The notes under the pieces were generated by a model, which saw nothing but the letters and a program-made list of their open reading frames with translations, made no database searches and had not been told where the DNA came from. A DNA stretch of 64,000 nt from Conchocele bisecta (taxonomy: Eukaryota > Mollusca > Bivalvia > Lucinida > Thyasiridae), in NCBI GenBank assembly GCA_029237695.1, contig CM055266.1, positions 122,068,569 through 122,132,568 of the forward strand. Reading direction: 5' to 3'. Each line of letters begins with the position of its first letter. Position 1 is the first letter of the stretch. The position numbers and the translations under genes were made by a program. Shown in pieces: positions 1 through 10,580 of the stretch.

Positions 1-321
1 AGGCTAAACAGTCGTTGCTATCGGGGACGGAGACAGCAAAACACTGAAGACAGAGTTGAGTACAACAACACCCCCAATTCACGAATTGGAAGCACACTCA
101 ACACCCAATCGAGGTTGGGCGAATCCGATTGAACCAAATTCGTGAATTGGAGTTGGGTTGTTGGTGGTGGTCTGGCAGTTGTTGGTGCCCTGTGCGTGTG
201 GAAATACCCCATATTATCGAAAAAACAACCAGCCAGTGTTCAGAAGAAAGTTACGAAACACCAATCGCGATTGGATGCGCCCCATTTAAACATTGATCGC
301 GACCCCTTTTATATGCAATAA
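1..321 (+). pseudogene. Small single-pass membrane protein of Polinton 1, 5' partial, broken
   Basis: The reading frame ending with the TAA at 319-321 shares its C-terminus (LDAPHLNIDRDPFYMQ) with the gene at 33140-32750 in the complete Polinton. A hydrophobic Gly/Val-rich membrane segment lies around 150-195. An in-frame TGA at 130-132 interrupts it, and the start is off the window. The segment upstream of the membrane anchor is full of short CCAATTC/GAATTGG palindromes (74-89, 105-118, 133-149, 261-274). Function unknown; a virion or membrane component is an inference from position. Confidence 0.5.
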
Positions 322-329
322 TTATAACA

Positions 330-581
330 ATGGCTGAACAAGATGGTAAAATGTTAGTGAATGCGCTTTATCACGCCGTGGTGATATCGGGTTTCAGTAT
401 CGGGTATGCTCGACTATCAAAGATGGCCCTAGGAGGAACCGCTCCCAAATTGGACTTTACTGTGAGAGACGTAGGGCTCGCGACCTTAGATGTAGCGGCC
501 GCAGTTTGGACCCGAGATTATCTAGTTAAAGCTGGAATTTACCAGTTAATATATGGAAATAAATGGCTTCAATCGCAGTAA
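330..581 (+). CDS. Small hydrophobic Polinton protein (83 aa)
   Basis: The open frame runs from the ATG at 330, nine bases after the previous stop, to 581. The protein begins MAEQDGKMLVNALYH and has moderately hydrophobic stretches but no motif I recognise. The cognate copy in the complete element (32744-32544) starts almost identically but is frameshifted after about 33 residues, so this copy shows the full-length form. Same strand and tight spacing with its neighbours suggest a cluster of small virion or membrane genes. Function unknown. Confidence 0.6.
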   Translation: MAEQDGKMLVNALYHAVVISGFSIGYARLSKMALGGTAPKLDFTVRDVGLATLDVAAAVWTRDYLVKAGIYQLIYGNKWLQSQ

Positions 582-643
582 TAGTAGGTGGTGCGCTTGT
601 AAACGCATTGGCGTTCAGCGGTTAGCAACTTTATATTCTCTAA

Positions 644-1008
644 AATGAAAAGCTCGAACGTGGATGAGGAGCGTAAGCGCCATGATTTAGCTGTAGAACA
701 ACTCAATAGCGCAAGGAAGCGTGGTCGAAAAAAAACGAAACGCCCATCTGGACTGGGTCAATGAAGAGCTTCGCCGCGAAAATCACGCCGCGCAAACTTT
801 TCAGAACGTTGAAGAAGCCAACCGCGAGTACGCGCTGGCATATCCGCACAAAAGTCTCGATCCAATGGATCCGAGCCCCAACTTTCAGATTTCTATGTAC
901 CATCAGAGGCCCAAAAGGACCGCGAGATCGCGTTCATCGTCGTGGGAATGGGTGTGGTTGGGCTCGTCGGCTACTATATTCAATCGAGATTTTAAATTAA
1001 TTAATTAA
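644..1008 (+). pseudogene. Charged helical protein with C-terminal membrane segment, frameshifted
   Basis: Begins at the ATG at 644 (MKSSNVDEERKRHDLAVEQ) and matches the gene at 32417-32064 in the complete Polinton. A frame change near 710-720 moves reading into the frame that ends at 1008, and the C-terminal membrane part is again in another frame. The N-terminal two thirds is Glu/Arg/Lys-rich and predicted helical; the family end is a short hydrophobic segment. Function unknown. Confidence 0.5.
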
Positions 1009-1048
1009 AACAATTTTTTTTTATAAATATATATATATAGAATATACG
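1009..1048 (+). promoter_or_regulatory. AT-rich putative promoter before the integrase region
   Basis: A T-run followed by an alternating TATATATATATA stretch lies directly upstream of the ATG at 1049. The cognate region in the complete element (around 32031-32060, minus strand) keeps the same TA-rich box next to the same start. A TATA-like role is inferred from position only. Confidence 0.35.
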
Positions 1049-1413
1049 ATGTTAGTTGACGAACTTTATGACGCTATGATCGATGTAGGCTACACTGCCA
1101 AAAACATCGTTTACCTGGTGCAAAGAGTATGATTCGTCTGGCCCGAGATTGTCTCGAGACGTGGCGCGAGGACGAAAAAGAGGCCACCCTTTTCGCAAAG
1201 CGGATGTTAGATTCCTCCATCAACTCCCAATCGAGATTGGATGAATTAGATTCCCCTCTCCTGTTCCAACCCAAACGCGATTGGGGCTGCAGTGAAACTT
1301 CCAACAAAGGTTTATTATTAACGACGCAGTTACCGGACGAACTGGCGAGGGCATGTTGGAGATTGTCCGATATATTAGAATACTTCGCATACGATGAACA
1401 CGCGCAAACTTGA
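1049..1413 (+). pseudogene. ORF upstream of and overlapping the integrase, frameshifted
   Basis: From the ATG at 1049 (MLVDELYDAMIDVGYTA) a frame change near 1110-1128 leads into the frame ending at 1413 (MIRLARDCLETWREDEKEA onward), which overlaps the integrase start at 1394 by 20 bp. In the complete element the matching DNA is nearly continuous with the integrase frame, so this may be the integrase N-terminal extension rather than a separate gene. Two near-perfect palindromes, CCAATCGAGATTGG (1227-1240) and CCAAACGCGATTGG (1271-1284), lie in its middle; the other copy differs at these places. Confidence 0.45.
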
Positions 1414-2398
1414 TACCAAACTAACGCGCAAGCTGTCAAATACATACTATAGCCCACGCGGCTACTGGAAGGGACTCGCGGCCATCAAGAACTCGCGGCG
1501 GCGACCAAGGTTTCAGAAAACGCTGTCAAGGAATGGCTCAAGAAGCAGGCCATCTGGCAGATCTATTTACCCGCTCACAATATTCCGCGCCCAAAATTCG
1601 ACGTGCGGTGCCGAACCAAGTTCACAAGCGGATCTCCTGTTTCTACCTCACGATCGCGTCGGTCGCAAAATGTACAAGTACGCACTGACAATCGTTGACG
1701 TAGCGAGTCGTTATAAGGGGGCTGAGCCGTTGGCTACTAAAGAGTCTAAGGAAGTGGCCGAGGCTCTTTCCCGAATATATAAGAGGAGTCCTCTCAAATG
1801 GCCGAATCTTCTCCAGGTCGATCCCGGCCGCGAGTTCATGGGCGCGGTCTCTCATCTATTGTCTAAGCATAAAGTTTCTATCAGACGCGGCCGCGTCAAC
1901 ATCCACCGGGACCAGGGGATCGTGGAACGCTTCAATCGAACCCTGGCTGAGAGACTGTTCGGACACCAATACGCCAAAGAACTTGTAGACCCCCATTCAC
2001 GATCGACCGAGTGGGTGGCCAGACTGCCCGCCGTGGTCTCCGCACTGAACGGAGAGGTGACCAGATTGATAGGTAAGAAGCCTGTAGATGCTATCAAGTT
2101 TAAAAGGGTGACGAGCAAGCCCTCTGCCGTCTCGCGCGGGCGACCCGTTGGTTTAGAGGAGCAGCGGCTTCCATCAGATATTGACGTCCGGTACCTCTAT
2201 CAACAGGGAGAGCTCGAAGGTGGCAGCCGCCGCGCGACTGATCCCGTGTGGTCAATGAATGTATATCATCTGGATCGCTCTATTACCAAACCCGATGAGC
2301 CCGTGCTCTATTATTTGGCTGATGGTCCATCTCGCGGTTTTGTTCGCGAAGAACTTCTTATGGTGCCTTCTGACACCCAGCTACCCCCGGATCGTTAG
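1394..2398 (+). CDS. INT: Polinton integrase, retroviral-type DDE (rve) superfamily
   Basis: A 334-residue open frame. The N-terminus has the YYSPRGYWKGLAAI block typical of Polinton integrases. The catalytic core has D80 (QADLLFLP), D143 (LQVDPGREF) and E178 (GIVERFN), with 34 residues between the second Asp and the Glu. It would catalyse insertion of the element, consistent with the 6-bp target duplication of the sister copy. Residues about 34-75 are unlike the other copy because small deletions near 1485 and 1570-1620 shift the frame out and back, so activity is doubtful despite the open frame. The stop codon overlaps tail-to-tail with the polymerase stop (2395-2398). DNA is nearly identical to 31698-30690 of the complete element. 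Confidence 0.85.
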   Translation: MNTRKLDTKLTRKLSNTYYSPRGYWKGLAAIKNSRRRPRFQKTLSRNGSRSRPSGRSIYPLTIFRAQNSTCGAEPSSQADLLFLPHDRVGRKMYKYALTIVDVASRYKGAEPLATKESKEVAEALSRIYKRSPLKWPNLLQVDPGREFMGAVSHLLSKHKVSIRRGRVNIHRDQGIVERFNRTLAERLFGHQYAKELVDPHSRSTEWVARLPAVVSALNGEVTRLIGKKPVDAIKFKRVTSKPSAVSRGRPVGLEEQRLPSDIDVRYLYQQGELEGGSRRATDPVWSMNVYHLDRSITKPDEPVLYYLADGPSRGFVREELLMVPSDTQLPPDR

Positions 2399-5300
2399 AG
2401 ATGTTCGGTATGTATTCCGTCTGGTAACACGCGTCTTTTATCGTAGTATGCCGAGAGTCCTAATTTTTGTTGACAGTACGTTTTCATAACGCCGTCTTTC
2501 ATTTTAAATCTTCTATTTTGTGCTACATCTATAATGTGTTTTCCATCTTCTGTAGTTTCACTTAGTACTCGTTTATATCTATCCCAATTTAAATTGTTAG
2601 TTCTCTTGGACATTCCTTTCGCAGAGTTTTTATTAATTTTAATTTGTTCCAAATTATCTTTAGTGAAATTAATTTTTTCTACGAAATAACACTTACTAGA
2701 TAACGCTATCGCCCTATCCCCGCTAAATTCCATTTTGAAAAGTCCGGGCTCTCTTTCGCTCCATTTATCCCAAGCCAACCATTTATTTTTTTCTTTTTCA
2801 AACTCGTCTAGTAAGTAGGTCTAATCAATTCCTCTATCGTTTTTCCACTAACTCCTATATACATACTATCTGTATCCATCTGTATTAATTCAAAGTCTTC
2901 TCTTTTTACGTATTTATCTAGAAATTCGTAGTAAAATTCCAACATTCTCAATTTAGCTAGTTGATAAACCGCTATTCCACAATGGAATGGTCTCTTTATC
3001 GCACACCTGGGTTTTCTTGAAGATATTTCGTACGCATCTCCTATCTCTTCCAAATCGTCAAAGAATGCAGATCTTAATGCTTTGTCAACACAGGTTTCGT
3101 TTTGTGTATATGTCGTATTTAAATGTCTCTCCGTTGCCTCATTTTTCCACAACACGAGTTTCCTAATAATTTCATTATGTCGGCTACTGGTTTCTTATTT
3201 GGTTCTACATCGCCTGTTCGTCTTGCGGCTGCAACTTCTTTTGCGAACCATTCGAATGGTTTTCCGCTAATATAATCTATAACACGATGAACTCCAGTTA
3301 TTTCTAGGCCGTGTTTTAAATACCATTTCAACAGTGGCGCGTACAGCAATACTTTAGTGGCGGTCATAGATCCCACCAATTTTCTTCCATTTCCTCTAGT
3401 TCTTCCAGTATCTTTCAAATATTTTATCATGTGTGTGGGAACTTCATCAACCTCTACTTCTCTGTTTATAAATATTGGGGACATTTCAGAAAACTTATCT
3501 TTTAAGTTGTGTGGAACTTCTATATCCACCTCCGCAAACCCAAACCAGTCTCCAGATAAAACTCTTTTACAAAACTTTTTAATAAATTTAGGATTATGTG
3601 GGGTATCTATATGGTGTATAGTTTCTCTCCCACACGGCATCTCTTTATTTAACGTAGATAAATATAACGCGTTTGCATCGTACCCCAAAACAGCCTTGCA
3701 AGGTTTGTTAATTCCTGTGGAATTAGATCTAATATTTTAAACACCAGCTTCTGCATATCGTGTAAATACTATTGATGGACCACCAACTAGAGCGTCCTTC
3801 ATCATTTCGTATGTTTCTTCTTTTGGTGCATATAGAGCATCCTCCGGTATAATCGTCTTTGAGATTTTTTGTTCTTTAATGGTTCCTCTCAATAAATATT
3901 GTATAGCTACTCCAGGTAGTGTTACCAGCATCTTTGAAAATATCCACACCTCTGTGTTTATAAAATTCACACATTTTTTCCACCGCTTCTAGGAACGGTG
4001 CTACATCTAAATCGTTATAATATTTCAACCAATCTCTGAAAGTTTTCATATTATTTTCTTCGAAAATTCTAACGACATTTACTTAATTCTGTTTCATCTA
4101 TTAACATTTTTCCCAGATAGTTTGGAATACCAATTATTCTATATCCGGTAGTCCTGGGTAATCCAGTTTGTCTGGAGAATCGAACCACTCATAAGGAAAG
4201 AAAGATTTCTGTCCTTTGCATTCGTATGCTTTTATCCAACTATCGTAACTTACACCAGGTCCTAGATAAAGTATTACATCAAGAAATCTAAACTCTGGAG
4301 TAAATAGAAATATTGTTGCGTTTGCACGTTTTCCGACCATTACTTTCTTTGTTGTTGATGCCAGTTCGCCTACTAGGTATTTCTTTATTAAGTTTATATC
4401 ATACTTACTGCTGTTAAAACCTATAACCGGTACTTGCTCTATCCACTGTTCGATCTTGGCGATTTGGTTTTTACGTAAATATTCCGTATTAAACTTATAT
4501 CTTGACCACACTTCTTCTCTTAGTATTTTTTCCCCTGACTTTCAAATCTTCTACGAATTTTTCTATAAGTTTTGCGGGATCTTTATCACAAATATGAGTT
4601 ATCTGTTCCTGAGAAATTATCTCCTATACTAACGCTTACCGGAACGTGCTCGGCTTCGTACTCTAAAACTATTACCGTTAGTTTCAACTTCTGGCTGGAG
4701 ATACGCCTCAAAATCGTATACTATCTGATATGGATAAAGAGTAGTGTCGCAACCGATCTTATGTCTTTACCCGTTCTTTGAAATTCGCATTCCCACATAA
4801 CTACTAGGTTGAATTCTTTGCTTCTTCTAATAAATGTATCTCTTCTCATAGTGGATGCGCGTTCTTCTTTTCTATGCTTTGCATGAATCTCACACCCGTG
4901 CCAGTACAGCGTGATATTGATATACGGTATTGGTTTCTGGACAGTATCCATCTACTGGAGCTCCTAAAATCCATCTTTCACCTCCGTGTCCACACTGTTC
5001 GTGGTGAATGTGAATTCCCTCCCGCTTTTCCACAGAGTACATCCAATCGATCGCGCCATAACTGTTAGAACCTTTTGGATAGAACGCTTTCTCGAACGAC
5101 GAACGCGGGCGCTCTAAATAATTACCATCGCATATTACTTTTGTCTCACCTCTCATACATGTTGGTCCGTGTCTCTTCATATTACTCGCTTTCGTGAATT
5201 TCTGTTTGCAATTATTGCAGGCGTAAATTTTAGATAGGTTTTTAAGGTTTTTTATCAGAAATGCGTGATTATTAAACAGTCTATTGTCATTGGTTTATTA

Positions 5301-6438
5301 CCTATTTCATATAGTGTGCTGGTACCTTTTTCAACCACCATACATTACATTCGGTGGGTTGATATACTTCTATACCGATTTTAAAAAACTCTTCAACCTT
5401 TTTCAGATCTAAAAAGAAAAATTGGAATTGGTGAAACCACATTACTACCGAAATATTGCTTACTAAGTTCTTCCGCTTTTTCTGTACATCTGTCAGGTCT
5501 GATCTTTTTATCAAGGTGCATAGCTAGACACCTGAACAGACAAAGATCGTCATTATACTTATCTAAAGAATACATACCTTTTTCTATTCCTCAACCATCT
5601 GGAAGTTCTCCTTCTGCCGCTTCTTTGGATTGTAGTCCCAAATCTATTCCCCTACTACCCTGTATTAGCTTTACAAAAACCTCTACCCATCTTACAAACT
5701 TCCACTTTGTATTTGGTCTGTCTATTTTATCGGACATTATTCGTGTTTGCTCCTTATCTGACAGCCATTTTTTAACGGTTTTCATTGATGATAGTGGTTC
5801 GCTACCACCGAGATTTTTGTGAAATATTATAGTTTTAGGTTTTCCATTTTTAGTTTCCTCCATATGTTCTAGCTTGTAAGAATATGAATATCTCAAATAA
5901 AAATTGGTTGTTAGATACGGAGCGAGTTTATCGGACATGCGTTCAGACTCGTTAATGTTAATGTTTTTACGAAAGGATAATGTAACTACCCGTCTTCCAT
6001 TTTACTACCTTTTCCAATGTTTCATCGTGAGCCCCAATATTTTTCTTCACCTTTTTCCACTATCGCGCGAACTATAGATTTTTTCTTATTATTTTGTATT
6101 GGGCGTCTCAAATTATTGGTGCTTGAAGGTAATTCTTTAGAATTAATTACACTAGCCCTTAGCTCCGCAATACTTTCTTTTTGAATTCTGTTACCAACTT
6201 CCTCCGCTAGTGAGAGGTCTTTAAATACCCCTCTTTTATAGGCGCGGGTAAACCGCTTCATAAACGCCTCATTCTTTGTGGCATTTATCAGCTTTGTCAA
6301 CCCCCTAACTCTCAATCGTGTACTATAAGTAATCCCTAGAGATTCGGCTTCTCTTCTCAAACTTTCTATTTCCGACGTTATCATATTTTCTGTAATATAA
6401 CCTATGAAATTTATCTGTTCAATTAGTCTTGAAAACAT
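2395..6438 (-). pseudogene. POLB: Protein-primed family-B DNA polymerase of Polinton 1, heavily frameshifted
   Basis: Successive minus-strand segments (6438-6022, 5938-5591, 5575-5302, 5180-4890, 4951-4721, 4511-4134, 3970-3737, 3688-3119, 3155-2808, 2778-2395) line up in order with the polymerase at 26697-30637, so this is one gene with at least eight frame breaks. Recognisable parts are an N-terminal helical region, the DDLCLFRCLAMH block of an OTU-like domain, an exonuclease I motif (VYDFE, near 4710), motif A GYDANALYL (Asp retained, codon at 3679-3677), motif B-like LLGNSCCGK and motif C MDTDSMY (2865-2876). It would replicate the element by protein priming. It is visibly AT-rich compared with the adjacent integrase and with the other polymerase copy, and protein similarity is only moderate. 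It is not functional as read, unless the breaks are assembly errors. Confidence 0.85.
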
Positions 6439-6489
6439 TATGTTTTTTTCACGACCAATTGAATATAAACATATACATATACATATATA
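6439..6489. promoter_or_regulatory. Divergent promoter region between polymerase and zinc-finger gene
   Basis: Fifty-one AT-rich bases separate the two divergent start codons and include repeated ATATACATATAC. Both genes must be expressed from this short gap, so a shared promoter is inferred. Confidence 0.3.
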
Positions 6490-6807
6490 ATGGAGTGTGA
6501 GACTTGTTGTAAAACGTTTACGCGTAAAGACTATCTACGAAGGCATCTAGCGAGACGTAGAAAAATTCCTTGTGTCCCCCCACAATTTCAATGCCCCAGA
6601 TGCCCTTGTAAATTCGTTAGTGCACAAACTCTTTGTAGACATAAGCAACTACGCTGTCAGGTGGCTACAGGCGAACGTGGTAGACTAGAGCTGGTAGAAT
6701 TAGTTGCTGATCTACGGAATAAATTAGCTATATCGGAGGAGGAAAAAAATATGGAGTTGGAATATAGACTATTGCGTGAGGACGCATTTAAATCGGAAAC
6801 TTATTAG
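6490..6807 (+). CDS. Small C2H2-type zinc-finger protein with coiled-coil tail (105 aa)
   Basis: Intact ORF. Residues 3-27 form a C2H2-like finger (CETCCKTF...HL...C) and residues about 35-56 a second one (CPRCPCKF...CRHKQLRC). From about residue 65 to the end it is Glu/Leu-rich and predicted helical. A DNA-binding accessory or regulatory protein is a reasonable inference. It is divergent from the polymerase and next to the element end. No counterpart exists at the same place in the complete Polinton, where only 244 bp separate the TIR from the polymerase start. Confidence 0.65.
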   Translation: MECETCCKTFTRKDYLRRHLARRRKIPCVPPQFQCPRCPCKFVSAQTLCRHKQLRCQVATGERGRLELVELVADLRNKLAISEEEKNMELEYRLLREDAFKSETY

Positions 6808-7002
6808 AAGAAATTCATAAATTTACTGTCGAAAAAAAACATGATGTATTTATGACAACGAGACAAAATAAATCCTTTTTAAGACTATCGTTTTATCTGT
6901 TCAATTGGACGTGAAAACAACATGATGTATTTATGACACACATTTTGGTGGTGGGAGACAATTTCCTCTTTAACCAATTTTGGATTTTTCGGGAGTGGTG
7001 GG
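6808..7002. repeat. Gene-free end region with a short duplication
   Basis: A roughly 35-bp segment containing CATGATGTATTTATGACA occurs at 6839-6857 and again at 6921-6937. Nearby pieces (CTGTTCAATT, GAAAACA) also echo the polymerase start region around 6415-6440. No ORF of note. Confidence 0.4.
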
Positions 7003-7069
7003 AGTAGTATATGGGGGTGGAAATGATACCACCGTAGGTGGTATCATTTTGACTCCCTTTATACTACTC
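7003..7069. repeat. Polinton 1 terminal hairpin
   Basis: An imperfect palindrome: AGTAGTAT (7003-7010) pairs with ATACTACT (7061-7068), and AAATGATACCACC pairs with GGTGGTATCATTT around the centre at 7035. The complete Polinton has the same design at both ends with different internal sequence but the same AGTAGTATA outer arms and a shared ATGATACCA block. Confidence 0.7.
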
Positions 7070-7103
7070 ATTAGAATTGTCTCCTTGGAGACAATTCTAA
7101 TGA
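7068..7103. repeat. Perfect 36-bp palindrome at the Polinton 1 boundary
   Basis: TCATTAGAATTGTCTCC and its exact reverse complement are separated by two bases. It overlaps the last two bases of the inferred element end, so it is either flanking DNA or an outer part of the terminus. Confidence 0.6.
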
Positions 7104-9039
7104 AATACCAAGATGTGTTTTCATGGAAAATAAGAAAAATATGCTATATATGTGGTCTGTTTACTATTTTCTGTAGCATGATAAAGGTACCACAAATTTG
7201 TTATTGCTTTTTGATACTCGCTACTTCTGATTTCAATTCGGTTTTTGGCAATTTTAATTGGGTATTTACGAATATACGCGGCTTATCTGGAGCTCTGATG
7301 CACCATTATTGTCTTCATCCGTCATTAATCTCCATGTTAAGATAGTTGTACCCTTCTTGTGGTGTCTATGGAAATCTGATAAAGAAAATACTAATAAAAC
7401 AAGAAAATGTGGCCTGTCAGCACACGAATGCCCCCGGTAGCAGACTGGAGAAACTGTGGCAAAGTTAATTAACCAAAAGTGATATGTATTCAATAGCACA
7501 TTTGTGAAGGCCAAATGTCAAGGTCATATTAAGGGCAGCATGGACGTGCAACATTTGTGCACAAGTCTTATGTAAACTCCGGTAAAAACATGCGTGAAAA
7601 GTTCAAAGTTGTGAAGATCAACAGGTCATGGTCATATTAATGACAGCATGGATGTGTGGCATTTGTCCACAGGTGTGATGTATCAAAATAGTAAAGTAAT
7701 CCATCAAGGATTACAGAAGTTATGACAACTCTTAATGTGTGAAAAAGTTCAAAGTTGTGAAGGTCAAGGTCTTATTACAGGCAACATTGATGTGTGGCAT
7801 TTGTCCACAAGTGTGATGTATTGAAATATTATGTGTGACATCTGCAAATAATAGACCAATGTTGATGTAGCATGTGTACATGTATATTTACATATCTATA
7901 CAGGTGTGTAGAAGCAATGTTTTCCATGTAAGCCATCAAAATGTGCTCGTTATTTTCTACCTACATAATAAGGTGCCTTGTTTACTGGCAGTGAGTTATA
8001 GGACACATACATGTGGCGTATTGGTGTAAGTAGCTATCTTTTTATATTTCTCTGCGAAACTGCCAAAATTTTACAGGACAAAAATTTACATGAACGAAAA
8101 AAAAAAAGTTTTTAAAAATAAAATTGATTTTGTGTGATATTTAACAGCTTTTTGTAAGTATATCAGTCATATAAGAAGGTGATTTTATTGAAGCTTAGAA
8201 TCGAAAATAAAAAAAAATATTTATAGTCGGACATTCGGTCTGGCGACATCTGGTTTACCGTCGGAAATTTTAAAGGACATGTCCGACGGACCGACGACTT
8301 TCGTGGAGACTGCCATAGACTTTACATGGGCGACAAGAAGGGTACAATAACCGTAATAATGTTAATACCCGGTAGTGTTCAAATCATAATCAACGTAACT
8401 GTTTTTTAAAGTTTTCCTTCACTATGCCGCAATCATCTGTGATATGACCAACAGCAAATTTTATTTTGAAAACTCGGAAAGGAATTAGCAAATTTATTGA
8501 CATTTTCGGAGCTACACTAGCATGCCATTTCTCTATATCATATACATATAAATGTAGTTTACTTTTGTTTTTTACTGATCTGACTTTTATATTTGTCTGT
8601 TTCCTGTGCTATAGAGACTGGCATCTACATGATTCAAACTGGAACAGAAAAGAATTTAACACACAATCATATTTAAATGCATCCAGCAGATGAACTAATT
8701 TTACCCATTACACCACGAGTAAACAATCATCAATTAACTAATGACCAAACGTAGTAAGCTAATCAACGTTAGAAGGTGGCGTAACGACTCTCAGTGACTT
8801 GCGCAAATGGCCAGCGTGATGTGCTTAATGAATCGTAGATTAATTAATCAAAATATTTACTTTATTTTCATATATATATGTGAAGTCATATTTCGATGAT
8901 AATTTTGTGTATTTTGTATTCTTGCATGGTTTGATTAGTATATTTAGGGTACAGGTTTGTAGTATTAATGTCACATTTGGTAGTATATATGTACATGTAT
9001 GTATATTAACATATATAACGTGGTTAAAATTGGTATAGA
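7104..9039. other. Non-coding host-type sequence with a degenerate direct repeat
   Basis: At 7495-7830 a roughly 130-bp unit containing AAGGTCAAGGTCATATTA-like and GTGTGGCATTTGTCCACA-like pieces recurs about three times. From 8080 to 9000 the sequence is AT-rich without convincing coding signal. The last part (about 8990-9048) is the 3' tail of the LINE remnant described at 12287-12660. Confidence 0.4.
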
Positions 9040-10017
9040 GTATCGTGGGATTTACAGTCAAAACGCCCCCAAGTCAAATCGCCCCCAAGTCAAAACGCCC
9101 CCGAATTGGTCAAAACACCCCCATCAATTAGTCAAAACACCCCCATTTTGGTCAAAACGCCCCCATCTTCAAATGTTTAGTGTCAAATAATTAACTTATT
9201 CTGGTGGTTTTTATGGGTGTTTTACTATACTAGACTATTTTCATTTCAGGTACGCGTTGTGTACGAAGTACAAGAAGAATTATGGCGACGATATAATTAT
9301 TATTGCATAATTTCTGAATTATTTCTTCATGTGTAAATTTGTGTTTTCTTTGCGTATGTGTAATTTTTGAGTGTTCAATGTTAATTATTGCATAATACAT
9401 CAGTTGATTTTGTTATTGTATTTCTATTAGCATGATTAAATGATTAAATGATGTATTGGCGTGTGTGTGTTTGTGCGTGTTCTGTGTTATTATCCCGTTG
9501 ACAGGCACCTGTCTTCACATTTTTTTTTTATCTTAAATTTAAGGGTAGGAATTGGCTCGAGGACCTTCCAAACACCTGTCTTCACACTTATTTAACCACT
9601 TTTATCCCGTTAATCACGTGTTCAGAATGTAAGCTTTAATCTGATTGGTCATTCAAGAAAAACGTCACAAGGAAATCCCGCGGAAATCACTTAGAGTAAC
9701 CCCATATTGCTGTAACACAGCTAAAAATATGTCCGAGCATCTCGCAACGTCGGCGAAAGTGGGTCAACATCGGTGTATTCAAATCGTGTTCTAGGTACTA
9801 AAATCTGGTTATTTATCGTAAACACTACAATACAAGAACGAAATAATGATTATTATTGAATTCATCTGTAAAAAATGGTTTTTAATCTGATTATATATAG
9901 AATTTGTGAAATAAAAACGTTTGATTTTCATAATGAGGCAGCCGAATTACAGAATTACGACAACGTACTGAAGCCCCTACTGTTGAAATCGCATGGATTT
10001 CATGGATAGCATACGAA

Positions 10018-10185
10018 CGTAACTACGTACGAAACGACCCAGCGCGAACGGGAATACGGGCGAAACGACCACGGTGCGAACGGGATGTGCGAAACGACGC
10101 AGTACGAAACGACCCAGCGCGAATGGAAATACCGGCGAAACGACCCACGGTGCGAATCGGGTTACGGACGAATCGACACGAGCGA
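10018..10185. repeat. Short tandem array of ACGAAACGACCCAGCGCGAA-like units
   Basis: The unit GTACGAAACGACCCAGCGCGAA and variants recur about seven times inside the 3.2-kb element. ORFs across it are repeat artefacts. Confidence 0.5.
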
Positions 10186-10580
10186 GAAGCGCTCAAACCC
10201 GCTGGGGATCCTGAATTTCAGTCTAGATTTCAATGCTGTTCTGTTTTATCTTTTCTTTTTTTTTTACAATTGAATTCCCGATCATTTTTTTTCTTTTTTC
10301 GAAACGTATTTTCATTCGATGAAAATAATAAAAACACGAGATTTCCTCTCTTTTTTGTTTTCGTCTTTCACAAAAATTACACTCGGCGCTCTTGTAAACC
10401 AAGAAATAAAAAAAGGAGTAGCCTTACTAGTTAACAGGGTTGGCCGGGAAATACCGGGGGCGGAAATACCGGGAAATATGATTTTTTATGTTATTATTTC
10501 ATAATTAAAGTTATTTAAATTAAATTTTAAGCTCAGTAATAGTTAATTAAACAACCAACATGCAGTTCAATGCGATAACT

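Larger units (their letters stand above)
1..7069. mobile_element. Polinton/Maverick element 1, end fragment (continues left of window)
   Basis: This is the polymerase-side end of a Polinton whose other end lies outside the window. Reading inward from its right end: terminal hairpin (7003-7069), a small zinc-finger gene, a broken polymerase on the minus strand, an integrase on the plus strand and small membrane genes. The same order, inverted, is seen in the complete element at 26260-44205. The right boundary is placed after ...ACTACTC because Polinton termini end in TC; the next six bases (ATTAGA) would be one copy of the target duplication, which cannot be checked here. A 36-bp palindrome overlaps this boundary, so the exact end is tentative. 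Confidence 0.8.
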
